Shown in pieces: positions 1 through 6,662 of a stretch of DNA of 9,556 nt. Position numbers and translations under genes: made by a program. The stretch is from NCBI GenBank assembly GCA_008363265.1, contig RHKR01000164.1, positions 1-9,556 on the forward strand, given 5' to 3'. Position 1 is the first letter of the stretch. Every line of letters starts with the position of its first letter. The DNA comes from Chlorobiota bacterium (GTDB taxonomy: Bacteria; Bacteroidota; Ignavibacteria; Ignavibacteriales; Ignavibacteriaceae). Under the pieces are notes generated by a model. That model was not told the origin of the DNA, made no database searches, and was given only the letters and a program-made list of their open reading frames with translations.

Positions 1-68
1 ATTCTTCCATCGAAAATTAGTGAATCATGAACTTTTTGCTGATAAAAAAGAGGATCACGGAACCATGT

Positions 69-96
69 TTTAACATTTAATGTTATAACATATATT
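69..96 (+). promoter_or_regulatory. Probable promoter with overlapping palindromic operator candidates (flavin reductase)
   Basis: A sigma70-like pair can be read here: TTTAAC at 69-74, a 16-base spacer, and TATATT at 91-96. Two palindromes lie between and over the boxes: AACATT-T-AATGTT at 72-84 and the perfect 10-base TGTTATAACA at 81-90. They share TGTT, and a related TGTAACA follows at 101-107. This placement is what one expects for a repressor or redox-responsive operator, but no regulator gene is visible in the window. The region is very AT-rich, so short palindromes could arise by chance. Confidence 0.4.
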
Positions 97-125
97 ACAC
101 TGTAACACTTTAATTTGGAGAACTT

Positions 126-1226
126 ATGAGCATCAACATACTTTCAGAGATAAAAACCGGCGATCTCACGCTGAAAAACAGGATCGCGATGGCGCCGATG
201 ACCAGAAGCCGCGCGCCACAGACACTCGCCACAGAATTGATGGCCAAATATTACTCGCAAAGAGCTTCGGCCGGACTTTTGATCACCGAAGGAACACAGG
301 TATCTGAACAGGGCATAGGTTACCCCTGGACCCCCGGCATCAACACGGAAGAACATGCCAAAGCATGGAAGGTTGTAACTGATTCTGTTCACGCGGCAGG
401 TGGAAAGATCTTCGCTCAGCTCTGGCATGTTGGCAGGATGTCACACTCTGTTTTCCACAATGGCGAACTGCCGGTGGCGCCATCAGCTGTTGCCGCCCCG
501 GGAAAGCAGTTCACGCACAAAGGGATGCTCGACCTTGAAACCCCAAGGGCTCTCGAGATCAGTGAGATTCCCGGAATTGTGAGCGACTACGCGAAGGCAG
601 CACTTCTTGCCATCGAGGCAGGATTCGACGGTGTTGAGATCCATGGAGCCAACGGCTATCTTGTCGATCAATTCATAAATTCAAACAGCAACAAAAGAGA
701 TGACGAATTTGGCGGATCAATCGAGAACCGCGGCAGGTTCGCGCTTGAAGTGGTTGACGCGGTTGTTAAAGCCGTTGGCGCGCACAGAACGGCGATCAGA
801 CTCTCACCCGGGGGTGTAACCAACGGAATGCTTGATGAAAACCCGGTTGAGTCATACGGCTTCGTGATCAAAAACCTGGCGAAGTATAACCTTGCTTACC
901 TCCACCTGATGGAACCGCTCGCGCCGATCGACGGGCTGCCACAGTATCAGATATTCAAACAGGGTGTTGCTAAAACATTCAGACCCCATTACCCCGGCAC
1001 GATAATGATCAATGGCGGATATGACCTCGAAAAGGGGAATGCAGTGGTCGCTTCCGGAGATGCAGATATGGTTTCGTTTGGAAAATTATTTATCGCTAAT
1101 CCGGATCTGCCTGAAAGATTTGCCGCGGGCGCTCCTCTTAACACGCTACTCGGTCCGGAGACATTTTATGGCGGCGGTGAACACGGATACACCGATTATC
1201 CCGTGCTTGAACCGGTAACCGCTTAG
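126..1226 (+). CDS. Old Yellow Enzyme family NADH:flavin oxidoreductase / alkene reductase
   Basis: A 366-residue FMN-dependent TIM-barrel enzyme. Family members use NAD(P)H to reduce activated C=C bonds (enones, maleimides) and sometimes nitro groups or nitrate esters, in the cytoplasm. The length matches single-domain OYE/NemA-type reductases. Motifs seen: MAPMTRSRA at 22-30 with the FMN-contacting Thr26; QLWHVGR at 98-104; HGANGYLVDQF at 173-183, giving the substrate-anion pair His173/Asn176 and proton donor Tyr178; SNKRDDEFGGS at 188-198; Arg225; and the FMN-phosphate region around NGG at 296-298 and the GKLFIANPDLPERF segment near 319-332. All key residues are present. The ATG at 126 has GGAG at 117-120, five bases upstream. 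The gene stands alone, with a strong terminator after it. The family is certain; the physiological substrate is unknown and the neighbours give no hint. Confidence 0.95.
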   Translation: MSINILSEIKTGDLTLKNRIAMAPMTRSRAPQTLATELMAKYYSQRASAGLLITEGTQVSEQGIGYPWTPGINTEEHAKAWKVVTDSVHAAGGKIFAQLWHVGRMSHSVFHNGELPVAPSAVAAPGKQFTHKGMLDLETPRALEISEIPGIVSDYAKAALLAIEAGFDGVEIHGANGYLVDQFINSNSNKRDDEFGGSIENRGRFALEVVDAVVKAVGAHRTAIRLSPGGVTNGMLDENPVESYGFVIKNLAKYNLAYLHLMEPLAPIDGLPQYQIFKQGVAKTFRPHYPGTIMINGGYDLEKGNAVVASGDADMVSFGKLFIANPDLPERFAAGAPLNTLLGPETFYGGGEHGYTDYPVLEPVTA

Positions 1227-1252
1227 ACTAAATATTCAGTCTTGCCTTTTTC

Positions 1253-1284
1253 AACCACCCTCACCCCGGGGGTGGTTTTCTTTT
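1253..1284 (+). terminator. Rho-independent terminator after the flavin reductase
   Basis: AACCACCC at 1253-1260 pairs perfectly with GGGTGGTT at 1270-1277 (8 bp, 9-base GC-rich loop), followed by TTCTTTT. It starts 26 bases after the stop codon of the reductase and separates it from the protease gene. Confidence 0.85.
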
Positions 1285-1310
1285 ATATGAGTAAGACCGG
1301 ATAATTTTCT

Positions 1311-1318
1311 TAATTTTG
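1311..1318 (+). promoter_or_regulatory. Possible Bacteroidetes-type -7 promoter element of the protease gene
   Basis: TAATTTTG fits the TAnnTTTG -7 consensus of the primary sigma factor of Bacteroidetes and their relatives. It overlaps the upstream GTG at 1318. If it is used, transcription would begin a few bases past 1320, and only the GTG at 1348 could be the start codon. I could not find a convincing -33 TTG at the expected distance, so the call is weak. Confidence 0.3.
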
Positions 1319-1347
1319 TGTTTTACTTAAAAATTATCGGTATACTC

Positions 1348-4300
1348 GTGACAAAAACTCTTACCCTTTTTACCCTCTTCCTTCTGACCATTCTTTTATC
1401 AACTCCTTTAACAGCGCAGCGCGGCGGTGATGTCGTTCCGGGTGAGATAATCATCCAGATGAAACCCGGTGCTCAGGCAGAGGATATTATCCCCGCTTTT
1501 AAGTCGTACGACCTTAAAAACCTCCGTATCCTTTCAAGAAGGATGAACATCTGGCTGCTGGGTTATGATACCAGAACAGCGGGTAACAACGACGTTCTGT
1601 TCTCGCTGAGGATGCATCCGCTTGTCTCGATCGTGCAGAACAATCACTATATGGACCTGCGCGATGATAAAAACTACCGGGAAAGGAATCCGGAAGAGTC
1701 CGTGAAGCTCGATTCTGAGACCAGAAGCACGACACCCAATGATCCGAGATTCAACGAGCAGTGGCACCTTCACAACACGGGACAGAGCGGCGGTACACCC
1801 GATGCCGATATAGACGCGCCTGAGGCGTGGGATTACTCCACCGGAGGAGTTACAGCACTGGGTGACACGATCGTCGTCGCCGTGATCGATGGTGGGGGTC
1901 AATTCTCTCATCCCGACCTGAATTTTTGGGTTAACCGTCACGAAATACCGAACAACGGTATCGATGACGATCAGAACGGATACGTGGACGACTATCTCGG
2001 GTGGAACGCTTACAACAACAACGGCACACCGGGCGGCGACAGTCACGGTACCCATGTTTCAGGAATTATAGCCGCCAGAGGCAACAACTCTACCGGTGTT
2101 TCAGGCGTTAACTGGAATACCAAGGTCATGATGGTTGCAGGCTCTTCTTCCTCCGAGGCAACAGTTGTTGCGGCTTATGCTTTCGTTCTTGAACACAGGG
2201 CAACCTACAATGAAACCAACGGCGCTAAAGGTGCTTTTGTGGTTTCAACCAATTCATCATTCGGGGTTGACTACGGCCAGCCTTCAAACTACCCGATCTG
2301 GTGCGCGATGTATGACTCGCTCGGTAAATACGGCGTACTGAGCTGCGGAGCCACCGCGAACCTCGGCATAAATGTTGACCAGCAGGGTGACATACCAACC
2401 GCCTGCCCAAGCAACTGGCTCATCACAGTTACCAACACAACCAGAACAGATACCCGAAACTCCGGTGCGGCTTACGGACTTACAACCATTGATCTCGGTT
2501 CCCCGGGCACAACAGTTCTTTCAACCGATCAGACTTCAACCTACAGCACTAAAACCGGTACATCGATGGCCACGCCGAATGTTGCCGGATCGGTCGCTCT
2601 GATGATCTCGGCCGCAAATCCGGGACTTCTGCAGGCTTACAGAACAAACCCCGCGGCAACTGCACTTCAGTTCAAACAATTCCTTCTTGAAGCCACTGAT
2701 CCGATCGCGGCTCTCGCGGGACAGACAGTAACAGGCGGCAGACTTAATGTCTACAAGGCAGTGCTGGCGGTCAGTGTCCCTCCTGATACTATCGCGCCAA
2801 CACGGATCATCGATCTCGCGGTGACAGAACCAACCTCAAGCAGTATCAAACTTACATGGACCGCACCGATGGACACATCCAGAAACGGCGTTGTTTCATA
2901 TATCATCCGAAAATCTGCAACGCCGATCGTGACACTTAATGATTTTAACAGCGCGGATCCCGTGGTATTCAGCGGTGCACCCAAACCGGCAGGACAACCG
3001 GAAGAACTCACCGTGCGTGATCTCGCGCCTGCCACGACTCTCTATTTCGCGATCAGATCGCAGGACAACTGGGGCAACACTTCTGTTGTCTCAAACTCAC
3101 CTTCGGGTACCACGCTTCAGGCACCCGTTCTTACTCTCTCGACGAACAACCTGACCAGAACCGTGCTTTCAGGAAGTGTCGCGAGCGATTCGGTGATGCT
3201 TTTCAACACCTCAGGCAATCCCTCGACACTCTCATACTCGGTTGAGCTGATGAACAACACTTTCCCTGAAGGAAGCATCGGCCTTTCTTTGGTCGGGACC
3301 GGAACTGAAAATGCCGCTTCACTGATCCGTTTTGCGAACAAGGAGAAACCTGAAATTCTCTTCGGCTACGCGATCGAGGGAATGGGTGGACCCGATTCAG
3401 CAGGTTACAAGTGGATCGACAGCCGTGAACCGGGTGGCCCTGTCTACAGTTGGGAAGATATCTCAACCACTGGCACAGAACTCACGAACTGGGTTCAGAC
3501 AGGAACATACAACGCCAAAGATGAAGGCTATGCCGCGGTTAACCTTGGGTTCGGTTTCAAATACTACGGTCAGACCACCAACACGGTTTATGCCGGATCG
3601 AACGGATTCGTAAGTTTCGCCGCTCCGACTGTCAACTCTTTCACGAACGTCGCGCTTCCGAACACTGCCAATCCGAACGGTCTGATGGCTGCCTTTTGGG
3701 ATGACCTTGACGGTACAACCGCCGGGCAAGTATTCTACAAGAATTACCCGGACAAAACCATTATTCAGTACAAGAACTGGCAGAAATATTCGGCTTCAAC
3801 TTCAAGTCTGAACTTCCAGATCGTTCTATTCGCGTCGGGTAAGATCGTTTATTACTACGACAACATGAATGGAACGCTTAACTCAGCCTCCGTCGGTATT
3901 GAAAATCAATCCGGAACAGTCGGACTTGGTGCCGCTTACAACGCCAACTTCGTTCAGAACAGCCTCGCGGTCGAGTTCAAAGCGGAGCCTGACTGGCTGG
4001 CCGCAACCAACATGTCAGGTATGCTCTATAACGGCAACAGCGCGGCGGTTAAACTTACCATGAACTCTGCCGGTCTGCCGCTTGGAACATATTCAATGGA
4101 TATGGTCGTGAGGTCAAACGATCCCCAGAAGCCTGTTGACACTGTCAAGATCGTAATGATCAGCACCAATGAGATACCGGTTGAATTGATCTCCTTCACC
4201 GCTGAAGCAGTGAATGGTGCCGCAACCCTCAGGTGGATCACCGCGACCGAGACAAACAACTTCGGTTTCGATATCGAGAGAAAAAGCACCAATGGTAACT

Positions 4301-4734
4301 GGGAGAAAGCGGGTTTCGTTAAAGGAAATGGAACTACCACTTCGCGTTCGGATTATCAGTTCACTGACCCCCTGTCAAAAACCGGTAAGTACCTTTACAG
4401 ATTAAAGCAGATCGATCTTGATGGATCTGCTTCGTATTCCGGTGAAACCGAGGTCGATCTCTCACTTCCGACGGAGTTCGCGCTCGAGCAGAACTTCCCG
4501 AATCCGTTCAATCCTTCAACCGTTATCCGTTACGCGTTACCCGTTGCCGGGAATGTAACCCTCACGGTTTACAATTCCCTCGGCGAAGCTGTGAAAACAC
4601 TGGTTAATGGCTCAAAAGAGGCGGGATACCATGAGGTTTCATTTAACGCTTCCGATCTCCCAAGCGGGCTGTATCTGTACGAATTAAAGTCAGGAAGTTT
4701 CTCTTCAGTGAAGAAGATGTTGCTGATGAAGTAG
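1348..4734 (+). CDS. Secreted S8 (subtilisin-like) serine protease with T9SS C-terminal sorting domain
   Basis: A 1128-residue secreted endopeptidase. The GTG at 1348 gives a clean signal peptide (Lys3, hydrophobic core, cleavage near LTAQ). An in-frame GTG at 1318 adds ten residues; neither has a clear Shine-Dalgarno sequence. Order from 1348: prodomain about 25-110; S8 domain about 130-475 with Asp181 (VIDGG, where VIDTG is commoner), His233 (HGTHVSG), oxyanion Asn302 and Ser406 (GTSMATP), so the catalytic set is complete; fibronectin III-like about 485-590; an Ig/BACON-like beta domain starting near 593 and resuming near 880; between them a beta-rich module about 690-877 (GSNGFVSF, MAAFWDDLDG); a FN3-like module about 942-1038; and a type A sorting domain about 1042-1128 with NPFNPST. 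In this family the tail directs outer-membrane translocation by the T9SS, so surface attachment or release is expected. The likely role is extracellular protein degradation. No T9SS genes are in the window. Confidence 0.93.
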   Translation: MTKTLTLFTLFLLTILLSTPLTAQRGGDVVPGEIIIQMKPGAQAEDIIPAFKSYDLKNLRILSRRMNIWLLGYDTRTAGNNDVLFSLRMHPLVSIVQNNHYMDLRDDKNYRERNPEESVKLDSETRSTTPNDPRFNEQWHLHNTGQSGGTPDADIDAPEAWDYSTGGVTALGDTIVVAVIDGGGQFSHPDLNFWVNRHEIPNNGIDDDQNGYVDDYLGWNAYNNNGTPGGDSHGTHVSGIIAARGNNSTGVSGVNWNTKVMMVAGSSSSEATVVAAYAFVLEHRATYNETNGAKGAFVVSTNSSFGVDYGQPSNYPIWCAMYDSLGKYGVLSCGATANLGINVDQQGDIPTACPSNWLITVTNTTRTDTRNSGAAYGLTTIDLGSPGTTVLSTDQTSTYSTKTGTSMATPNVAGSVALMISAANPGLLQAYRTNPAATALQFKQFLLEATDPIAALAGQTVTGGRLNVYKAVLAVSVPPDTIAPTRIIDLAVTEPTSSSIKLTWTAPMDTSRNGVVSYIIRKSATPIVTLNDFNSADPVVFSGAPKPAGQPEELTVRDLAPATTLYFAIRSQDNWGNTSVVSNSPSGTTLQAPVLTLSTNNLTRTVLSGSVASDSVMLFNTSGNPSTLSYSVELMNNTFPEGSIGLSLVGTGTENAASLIRFANKEKPEILFGYAIEGMGGPDSAGYKWIDSREPGGPVYSWEDISTTGTELTNWVQTGTYNAKDEGYAAVNLGFGFKYYGQTTNTVYAGSNGFVSFAAPTVNSFTNVALPNTANPNGLMAAFWDDLDGTTAGQVFYKNYPDKTIIQYKNWQKYSASTSSLNFQIVLFASGKIVYYYDNMNGTLNSASVGIENQSGTVGLGAAYNANFVQNSLAVEFKAEPDWLAATNMSGMLYNGNSAAVKLTMNSAGLPLGTYSMDMVVRSNDPQKPVDTVKIVMISTNEIPVELISFTAEAVNGAATLRWITATETNNFGFDIERKSTNGNWEKAGFVKGNGTTTSRSDYQFTDPLSKTGKYLYRLKQIDLDGSASYSGETEVDLSLPTEFALEQNFPNPFNPSTVIRYALPVAGNVTLTVYNSLGEAVKTLVNGSKEAGYHEVSFNASDLPSGLYLYELKSGSFSSVKKMLLMK

Positions 4735-4743
4735 GCGGGAGAT

Positions 4744-4832
4744 TTCATTCCGGTTTCTGTTGAAAGATAATTTGATTTTTTATTTATAGTATCGTAAATT
4801 AGTACTATCAAACTAACAGAGACCGGAATGAA
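4744..4832. repeat. 18-bp inverted repeat flanking the HicB-family promoter
   Basis: The arm at 4744-4761 (contains CATTCCGGTTTCTGTT) is the reverse complement of 4815-4832 (contains AACAGAGACCGGAATG) at 17 of 18 positions. The 53-base spacer is AT-rich. The left arm begins ten bases after the protease stop codon and the right arm ends two bases before the next ATG, covering its GGA ribosome-binding bases. In a read-through transcript from the protease it would form a long hairpin. In a transcript from the internal promoter only the right arm is present. It could be an operator pair, a 3'-end structure for the protease mRNA, or the remnant of a small inverted-repeat element. Confidence 0.75.
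4772..4808 (+). promoter_or_regulatory. Promoter and ribbon-helix-helix operator candidate for the HicB-family gene
   Basis: TTGATT at 4772-4777 and TAAATT at 4795-4800 are separated by exactly 17 bases, a sigma70-like layout with four of six consensus bases in each box. The perfect palindrome TAGTACTA lies at 4800-4807 on the end of the -10 box, and another TAGTA lies at 4787-4791. As a result ATAGTA at 4786-4791 and TACTAT at 4803-4808 are also an inverted pair across the -10 box. Repeated short half-sites over a promoter are typical of autoregulation by ribbon-helix-helix proteins, and the adjacent gene ends in such a domain. Confidence 0.45.
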
Positions 4833-4834
4833 CC

Positions 4835-5158
4835 ATGGAATATAAAGGATATATTGCCAAAGTAATTTTTGACGAAGAGGCCGGGATTTTCTCGGGAGAT
4901 GTGATCAACACCAGGGATGTTATCACTTTTCAGGGCGAATCCGTAAAAGAACTGGAACAGGCCTTCCATGACTCGGTCGAGGACTATCTGGAATTCTGCC
5001 AGGAGCGGGGTGAAGAGCCTGAAAAGCCTTTCTCCGGGAAGTTTGTATTACGGCTGCCTTCCGATCTTCACAGAAACCTGGCATTGATCGCTAACAGGAA
5101 AAATATCAGCCTTAACAAGTTGATAATTGATGAACTAAGCAAGGTTGGAGAATTATAA
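4835..5158 (+). CDS. Orphan HicB-family antitoxin-like protein with C-terminal ribbon-helix-helix domain
   Basis: 107 residues. The N-terminal half (about 1-62) has the HicB partial RNase-H-like fold signature: KGYIAKVIFDEEAGIFSG, then ITFQGESVKELEQAF and SVEDYLEFCQERG. The C-terminal part (about 67-105; SGKFVLRLPSDLHR, then ISLNKLIIDEL) is a strand-helix-helix DNA-binding RHH segment. In complete systems HicB neutralises the mRNA-cleaving toxin HicA and represses its own operon. No hicA-like frame (about 60-80 codons with the GSH motif) exists in the 100 bases upstream or the 270 bases downstream, so this is a solitary copy. It may act as a plain repressor or antidote to a distant toxin. The ATG at 4835 is preceded by GGA at 4825-4827. 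An ATG at 4828 is out of frame and stops at once. The family call is firm; the function of the orphan is not. Confidence 0.88.
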   Translation: MEYKGYIAKVIFDEEAGIFSGDVINTRDVITFQGESVKELEQAFHDSVEDYLEFCQERGEEPEKPFSGKFVLRLPSDLHRNLALIANRKNISLNKLIIDELSKVGEL

Positions 5159-5247
5159 AAAAAAGATTTGCTGTTTTTGTGAAAAAGATTAATTTCGCTT
5201 ATCACAATTAAGGGAAACATTAGCAAGCATTTATACCATTTGAAAAA

Positions 5248-5289
5248 CAGTTAATTGTCTCAGGGAAGACACTGGTTTTTTCTCTTTTT
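5248..5289 (+). terminator. Weak terminator candidate downstream of the HicB-family gene
   Basis: TGTCT at 5256-5260 pairs with AGACA at 5267-5271 around a six-base loop. CAG at 5248-5250 can pair with CTG at 5272-5274 across a bulge, and T-rich sequence follows (5276-5289). The stem is short and interrupted. The 90 bases before it, from the stop codon, are AT-rich and hold nothing else I can support. Confidence 0.35.
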
Positions 5290-5303
5290 ACTAGCACGCG
5301 CTG

Positions 5304-5320
5304 AATTCCTTCCGGGAATT
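5304..5320. repeat. Small hairpin preceding the structured RNA element
   Basis: AATTCC at 5304-5309 and GGAATT at 5315-5320 form a 6-bp stem with loop TTCCG. It directly abuts the outer stem of the element at 5321-5399, so the two could stack in one RNA. Confidence 0.4.
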
Positions 5321-5399
5321 AAAAACGGAAACTGACTTTGAGTCAACCTTGGTGGTTAACTGCCATGAGGTATGTCTGAAGGTGGGTTTCCGTTTTTTT
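5321..5399 (+). ncRNA. Candidate structured RNA or leader ending in a terminator
   Basis: AAAAACGGAAAC at 5321-5332 is perfectly complementary to GTTTCCGTTTTT at 5386-5397 (12 bp), and the 3' arm runs into a seven-T tract, as in an intrinsic terminator. The 53 bases enclosed are themselves structured. TGACT 5333-5337 pairs with AGTCA 5341-5345 (three-base loop). ACCT 5346-5349 plus TGG 5350-5352 can pair with CCA 5363-5365 plus AGGT 5368-5371, giving a branched fold with a free segment near 5372-5385. It ends 30 bases before the lipoprotein ATG. It matches no RNA class I know: the SRP RNA core and common riboswitch signatures are absent. It could be a small RNA with its own terminator, an attenuating leader for 5430-6482, or simply the terminator of upstream transcription. 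Confidence 0.4.
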
Positions 5400-5429
5400 A
5401 TTGTACAAAATTATCAGGAGAGATGTACA

Positions 5430-5897
5430 ATGAAGCTGTTTGTCGCACTGTTGTTAGTTCTTTTACTCTTCTCAGGCTGCAGCAAAAACAAAGAGGATTT
5501 AACTCAAATGGCCGAAGAAAAGGATTCTGAGGGCCTTATTGAGTTCATTTCAGATAATATGCATTTTCAATCTCAAGAAAAGAAGAACTTGGTTGAATTC
5601 GCGATTGATGAAATTGTTTCAAAAGATCTGAAACCTGGTAAAAAGTACATCGAATCAATTATCCGAAATGGTGTGCCCAGCGAATTTGTTGAAAAAGCAC
5701 TTAACTCATACAAGAATAACCAAAAACCATTCTTAATGGTTGACGAAATGTTATCAAATTACTTCACTATAGCTAATGGAACCACAGTACCTTCATATTT
5801 AGATTTGTACAAATCTGTAATTGCAATTGGTGATAGGAATACCATTATTGAGAAGATTAGAAAGCACTTTGTCAGTGCGGTTGAGAGCAATGATTAA
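5430..5897 (+). CDS. Small putative lipoprotein of unknown function
   Basis: 155 residues. The ATG at 5430 is chosen because AGGAGAG at 5416-5422 is well placed and the product begins with a classic lipoprotein signal: Lys2, hydrophobic core at 3-14, then FSGC with the lipidated Cys17 (Phe at -3 is less usual than Leu). The reading frame is open back to an ATG at 5349, but that extension would run through the structured RNA and bury the signal peptide, so I reject it. The mature part is charged and probably mostly helical (for example 32-60 and 64-96); I recognise no domain. It should be anchored at the periplasmic face of a membrane. The next gene starts six bases after its stop, suggesting an operon. 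Codon use and base content are visibly more AT-rich than in the protease and glycosidase, which could mean recent acquisition. Confidence 0.8.
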   Translation: MKLFVALLLVLLLFSGCSKNKEDLTQMAEEKDSEGLIEFISDNMHFQSQEKKNLVEFAIDEIVSKDLKPGKKYIESIIRNGVPSEFVEKALNSYKNNQKPFLMVDEMLSNYFTIANGTTVPSYLDLYKSVIAIGDRNTIIEKIRKHFVSAVESND

Positions 5898-5903
5898 AAT
5901 AAA

Positions 5904-6482
5904 ATGGCCTCTGCCTCTGATCTGCTAATTAATAAATTAAAGATAAATGATGCCGTTTCTATCCGAATAAATCAAGTGATACAAAGTAGCAAAAACTGGT
6001 ACTCCGATCACCCATCTCCAGAACACTTTCATGAGAATAGACCACCTGATGAAGTGTTCAACTTACAGGGCTATATTGTTGCAAAAAATGGACAAAACAG
6101 GTATGAAGTCCAAATACCAGGAGAGACTTATAGAGCCCTTCTTTATACCTCTGGTACGACATATACCACAAAAGGGAGTTTCACTTTGCTGGTAACAAAA
6201 AAAGGCACTGAGATTGTAACAATAAAAGAGGACTATGGAGGATTTACTCAGGAATGGAATGAATACGAAGAAGCATCTGATAGTGAAATCAAACGCTGGA
6301 ATGCTTATCTGAATAGAGAAAATGGGCAAGCTGACCATACGAAACTTTACAATGAGACTCTAAGGCCTATTTTAGAAAACCTCGAGCGAGAAGAACAGAC
6401 AGAAATTGAGAATACTATGAGGAGATACCAATCTCTTTCAAACGAGATTCGCGAGAACTACAAAAAGTGTTTTGTACTGTAG
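5904..6482 (+). CDS. Hypothetical protein, beta-rich N-terminal half and helical C-terminus
   Basis: 192 residues, not recognised. There is no signal peptide or membrane segment, so it is probably cytoplasmic. Residues about 52-108 alternate like a small beta domain (LQGYIVAKNG, RYEVQIPGETYRALLY, SFTLLVTKKGTEIVTI), somewhat like an OB/SH3-type barrel, though that is only an impression. Residues about 118-188 are highly charged and helical, with coiled-coil character from about 150 on. The ATG at 5904 follows the lipoprotein stop by six bases with no Shine-Dalgarno of its own, so translation is probably coupled to the upstream gene. It shares that gene's AT-rich composition and is closed by a strong terminator. 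The pair may form one functional unit, but nothing in the sequence says which. Confidence 0.72.
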   Translation: MASASDLLINKLKINDAVSIRINQVIQSSKNWYSDHPSPEHFHENRPPDEVFNLQGYIVAKNGQNRYEVQIPGETYRALLYTSGTTYTTKGSFTLLVTKKGTEIVTIKEDYGGFTQEWNEYEEASDSEIKRWNAYLNRENGQADHTKLYNETLRPILENLEREEQTEIENTMRRYQSLSNEIRENYKKCFVL

Positions 6483-6488
6483 GTGACG

Positions 6489-6550
6489 AAAACAAAATTT
6501 ATGAAACTGCCTACCTTTATTTGACCCCTGGCGGGGTCAGGTTTTGTTTT
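6489..6550 (+). terminator. Nested strong terminator after the hypothetical gene pair
   Basis: TGACCCC at 6522-6528 pairs perfectly with GGGGTCA at 6533-6539 (loop TGGC) and is followed by GGTTTTGTTTT. The T-tract TTTTGTTTT (6542-6550) is also the exact reverse complement of AAAACAAAA at 6489-6497, so an outer 9-bp stem can enclose the inner hairpin. Alternative pairing of the U-tract with the upstream A-tract is a recurrent feature of terminators that work in both directions. Confidence 0.85.
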
Positions 6551-6571
6551 GGGATTTTATTCTACCCATAA

Positions 6572-6656
6572 GAGGCACCTTCCGGTGCCAGGCTTGCCCT
6601 TCGGGCAGCCGCAAGCAAGGATGCTTGCGCCACAAAGTGTATGAACAAAGTGCCTC
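6572..6656. repeat. Cluster of three hairpins enclosed by GAGGCAC/GTGCCTC
   Basis: Three consecutive palindromes are present. GGCACC-TTCC-GGTGCC lies at 6574-6589. GGC-t-TGCCC/GGGCAGCC lies at 6591-6610 (one bulge, TTC loop). CGCAAGCA-AGGA-TGCTTGCG lies at 6610-6629 (8 bp, perfect). GAGGCAC at 6572-6578 is complementary to GTGCCTC at 6650-6656 and can enclose the last two hairpins in a branched fold, in competition with the first one. The cluster sits in the short space between convergent genes, a usual site for REP-like dispersed palindromes, and is markedly more GC-rich than the gene pair before it. Confidence 0.7.
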
Positions 6657-6662
6657 ACAATT

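Noticed and set aside
1..68. Possible divergent gene at the left edge (minus-strand ATG at 8-10)
   Set aside because: Only three codons would be inside the window and no ribosome-binding site precedes them. Nothing else is supported in this stretch.
1534..2055. 173-codon minus-strand open frame inside the protease
   Set aside because: It lies antisense to the prodomain and catalytic Asp/His region. It is a shadow of the protease reading frame with no motif of its own.
4569..4811. 80-codon minus-strand frame over the protease end and the inverted repeat
   Set aside because: It overlaps the T9SS sorting domain in antisense and has no family resemblance. It is not a candidate missing HicA toxin.
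5290..5400. Integron attC site reading of the palindromic region
   Set aside because: No GTTRRRY core or matching inverse core could be found, and no integrase gene is nearby.
5349..5429. 27-residue N-terminal extension of the lipoprotein
   Set aside because: It would translate the RNA element and its T-tract and place the lipoprotein signal internally. The ATG at 5430 has a good ribosome-binding site.
6468..6482. C-terminal CFVL resembling a prenylation CaaX box
   Set aside because: Prenylation of this type is eukaryotic. A four-residue match at the end of a bacterial protein is most likely chance.
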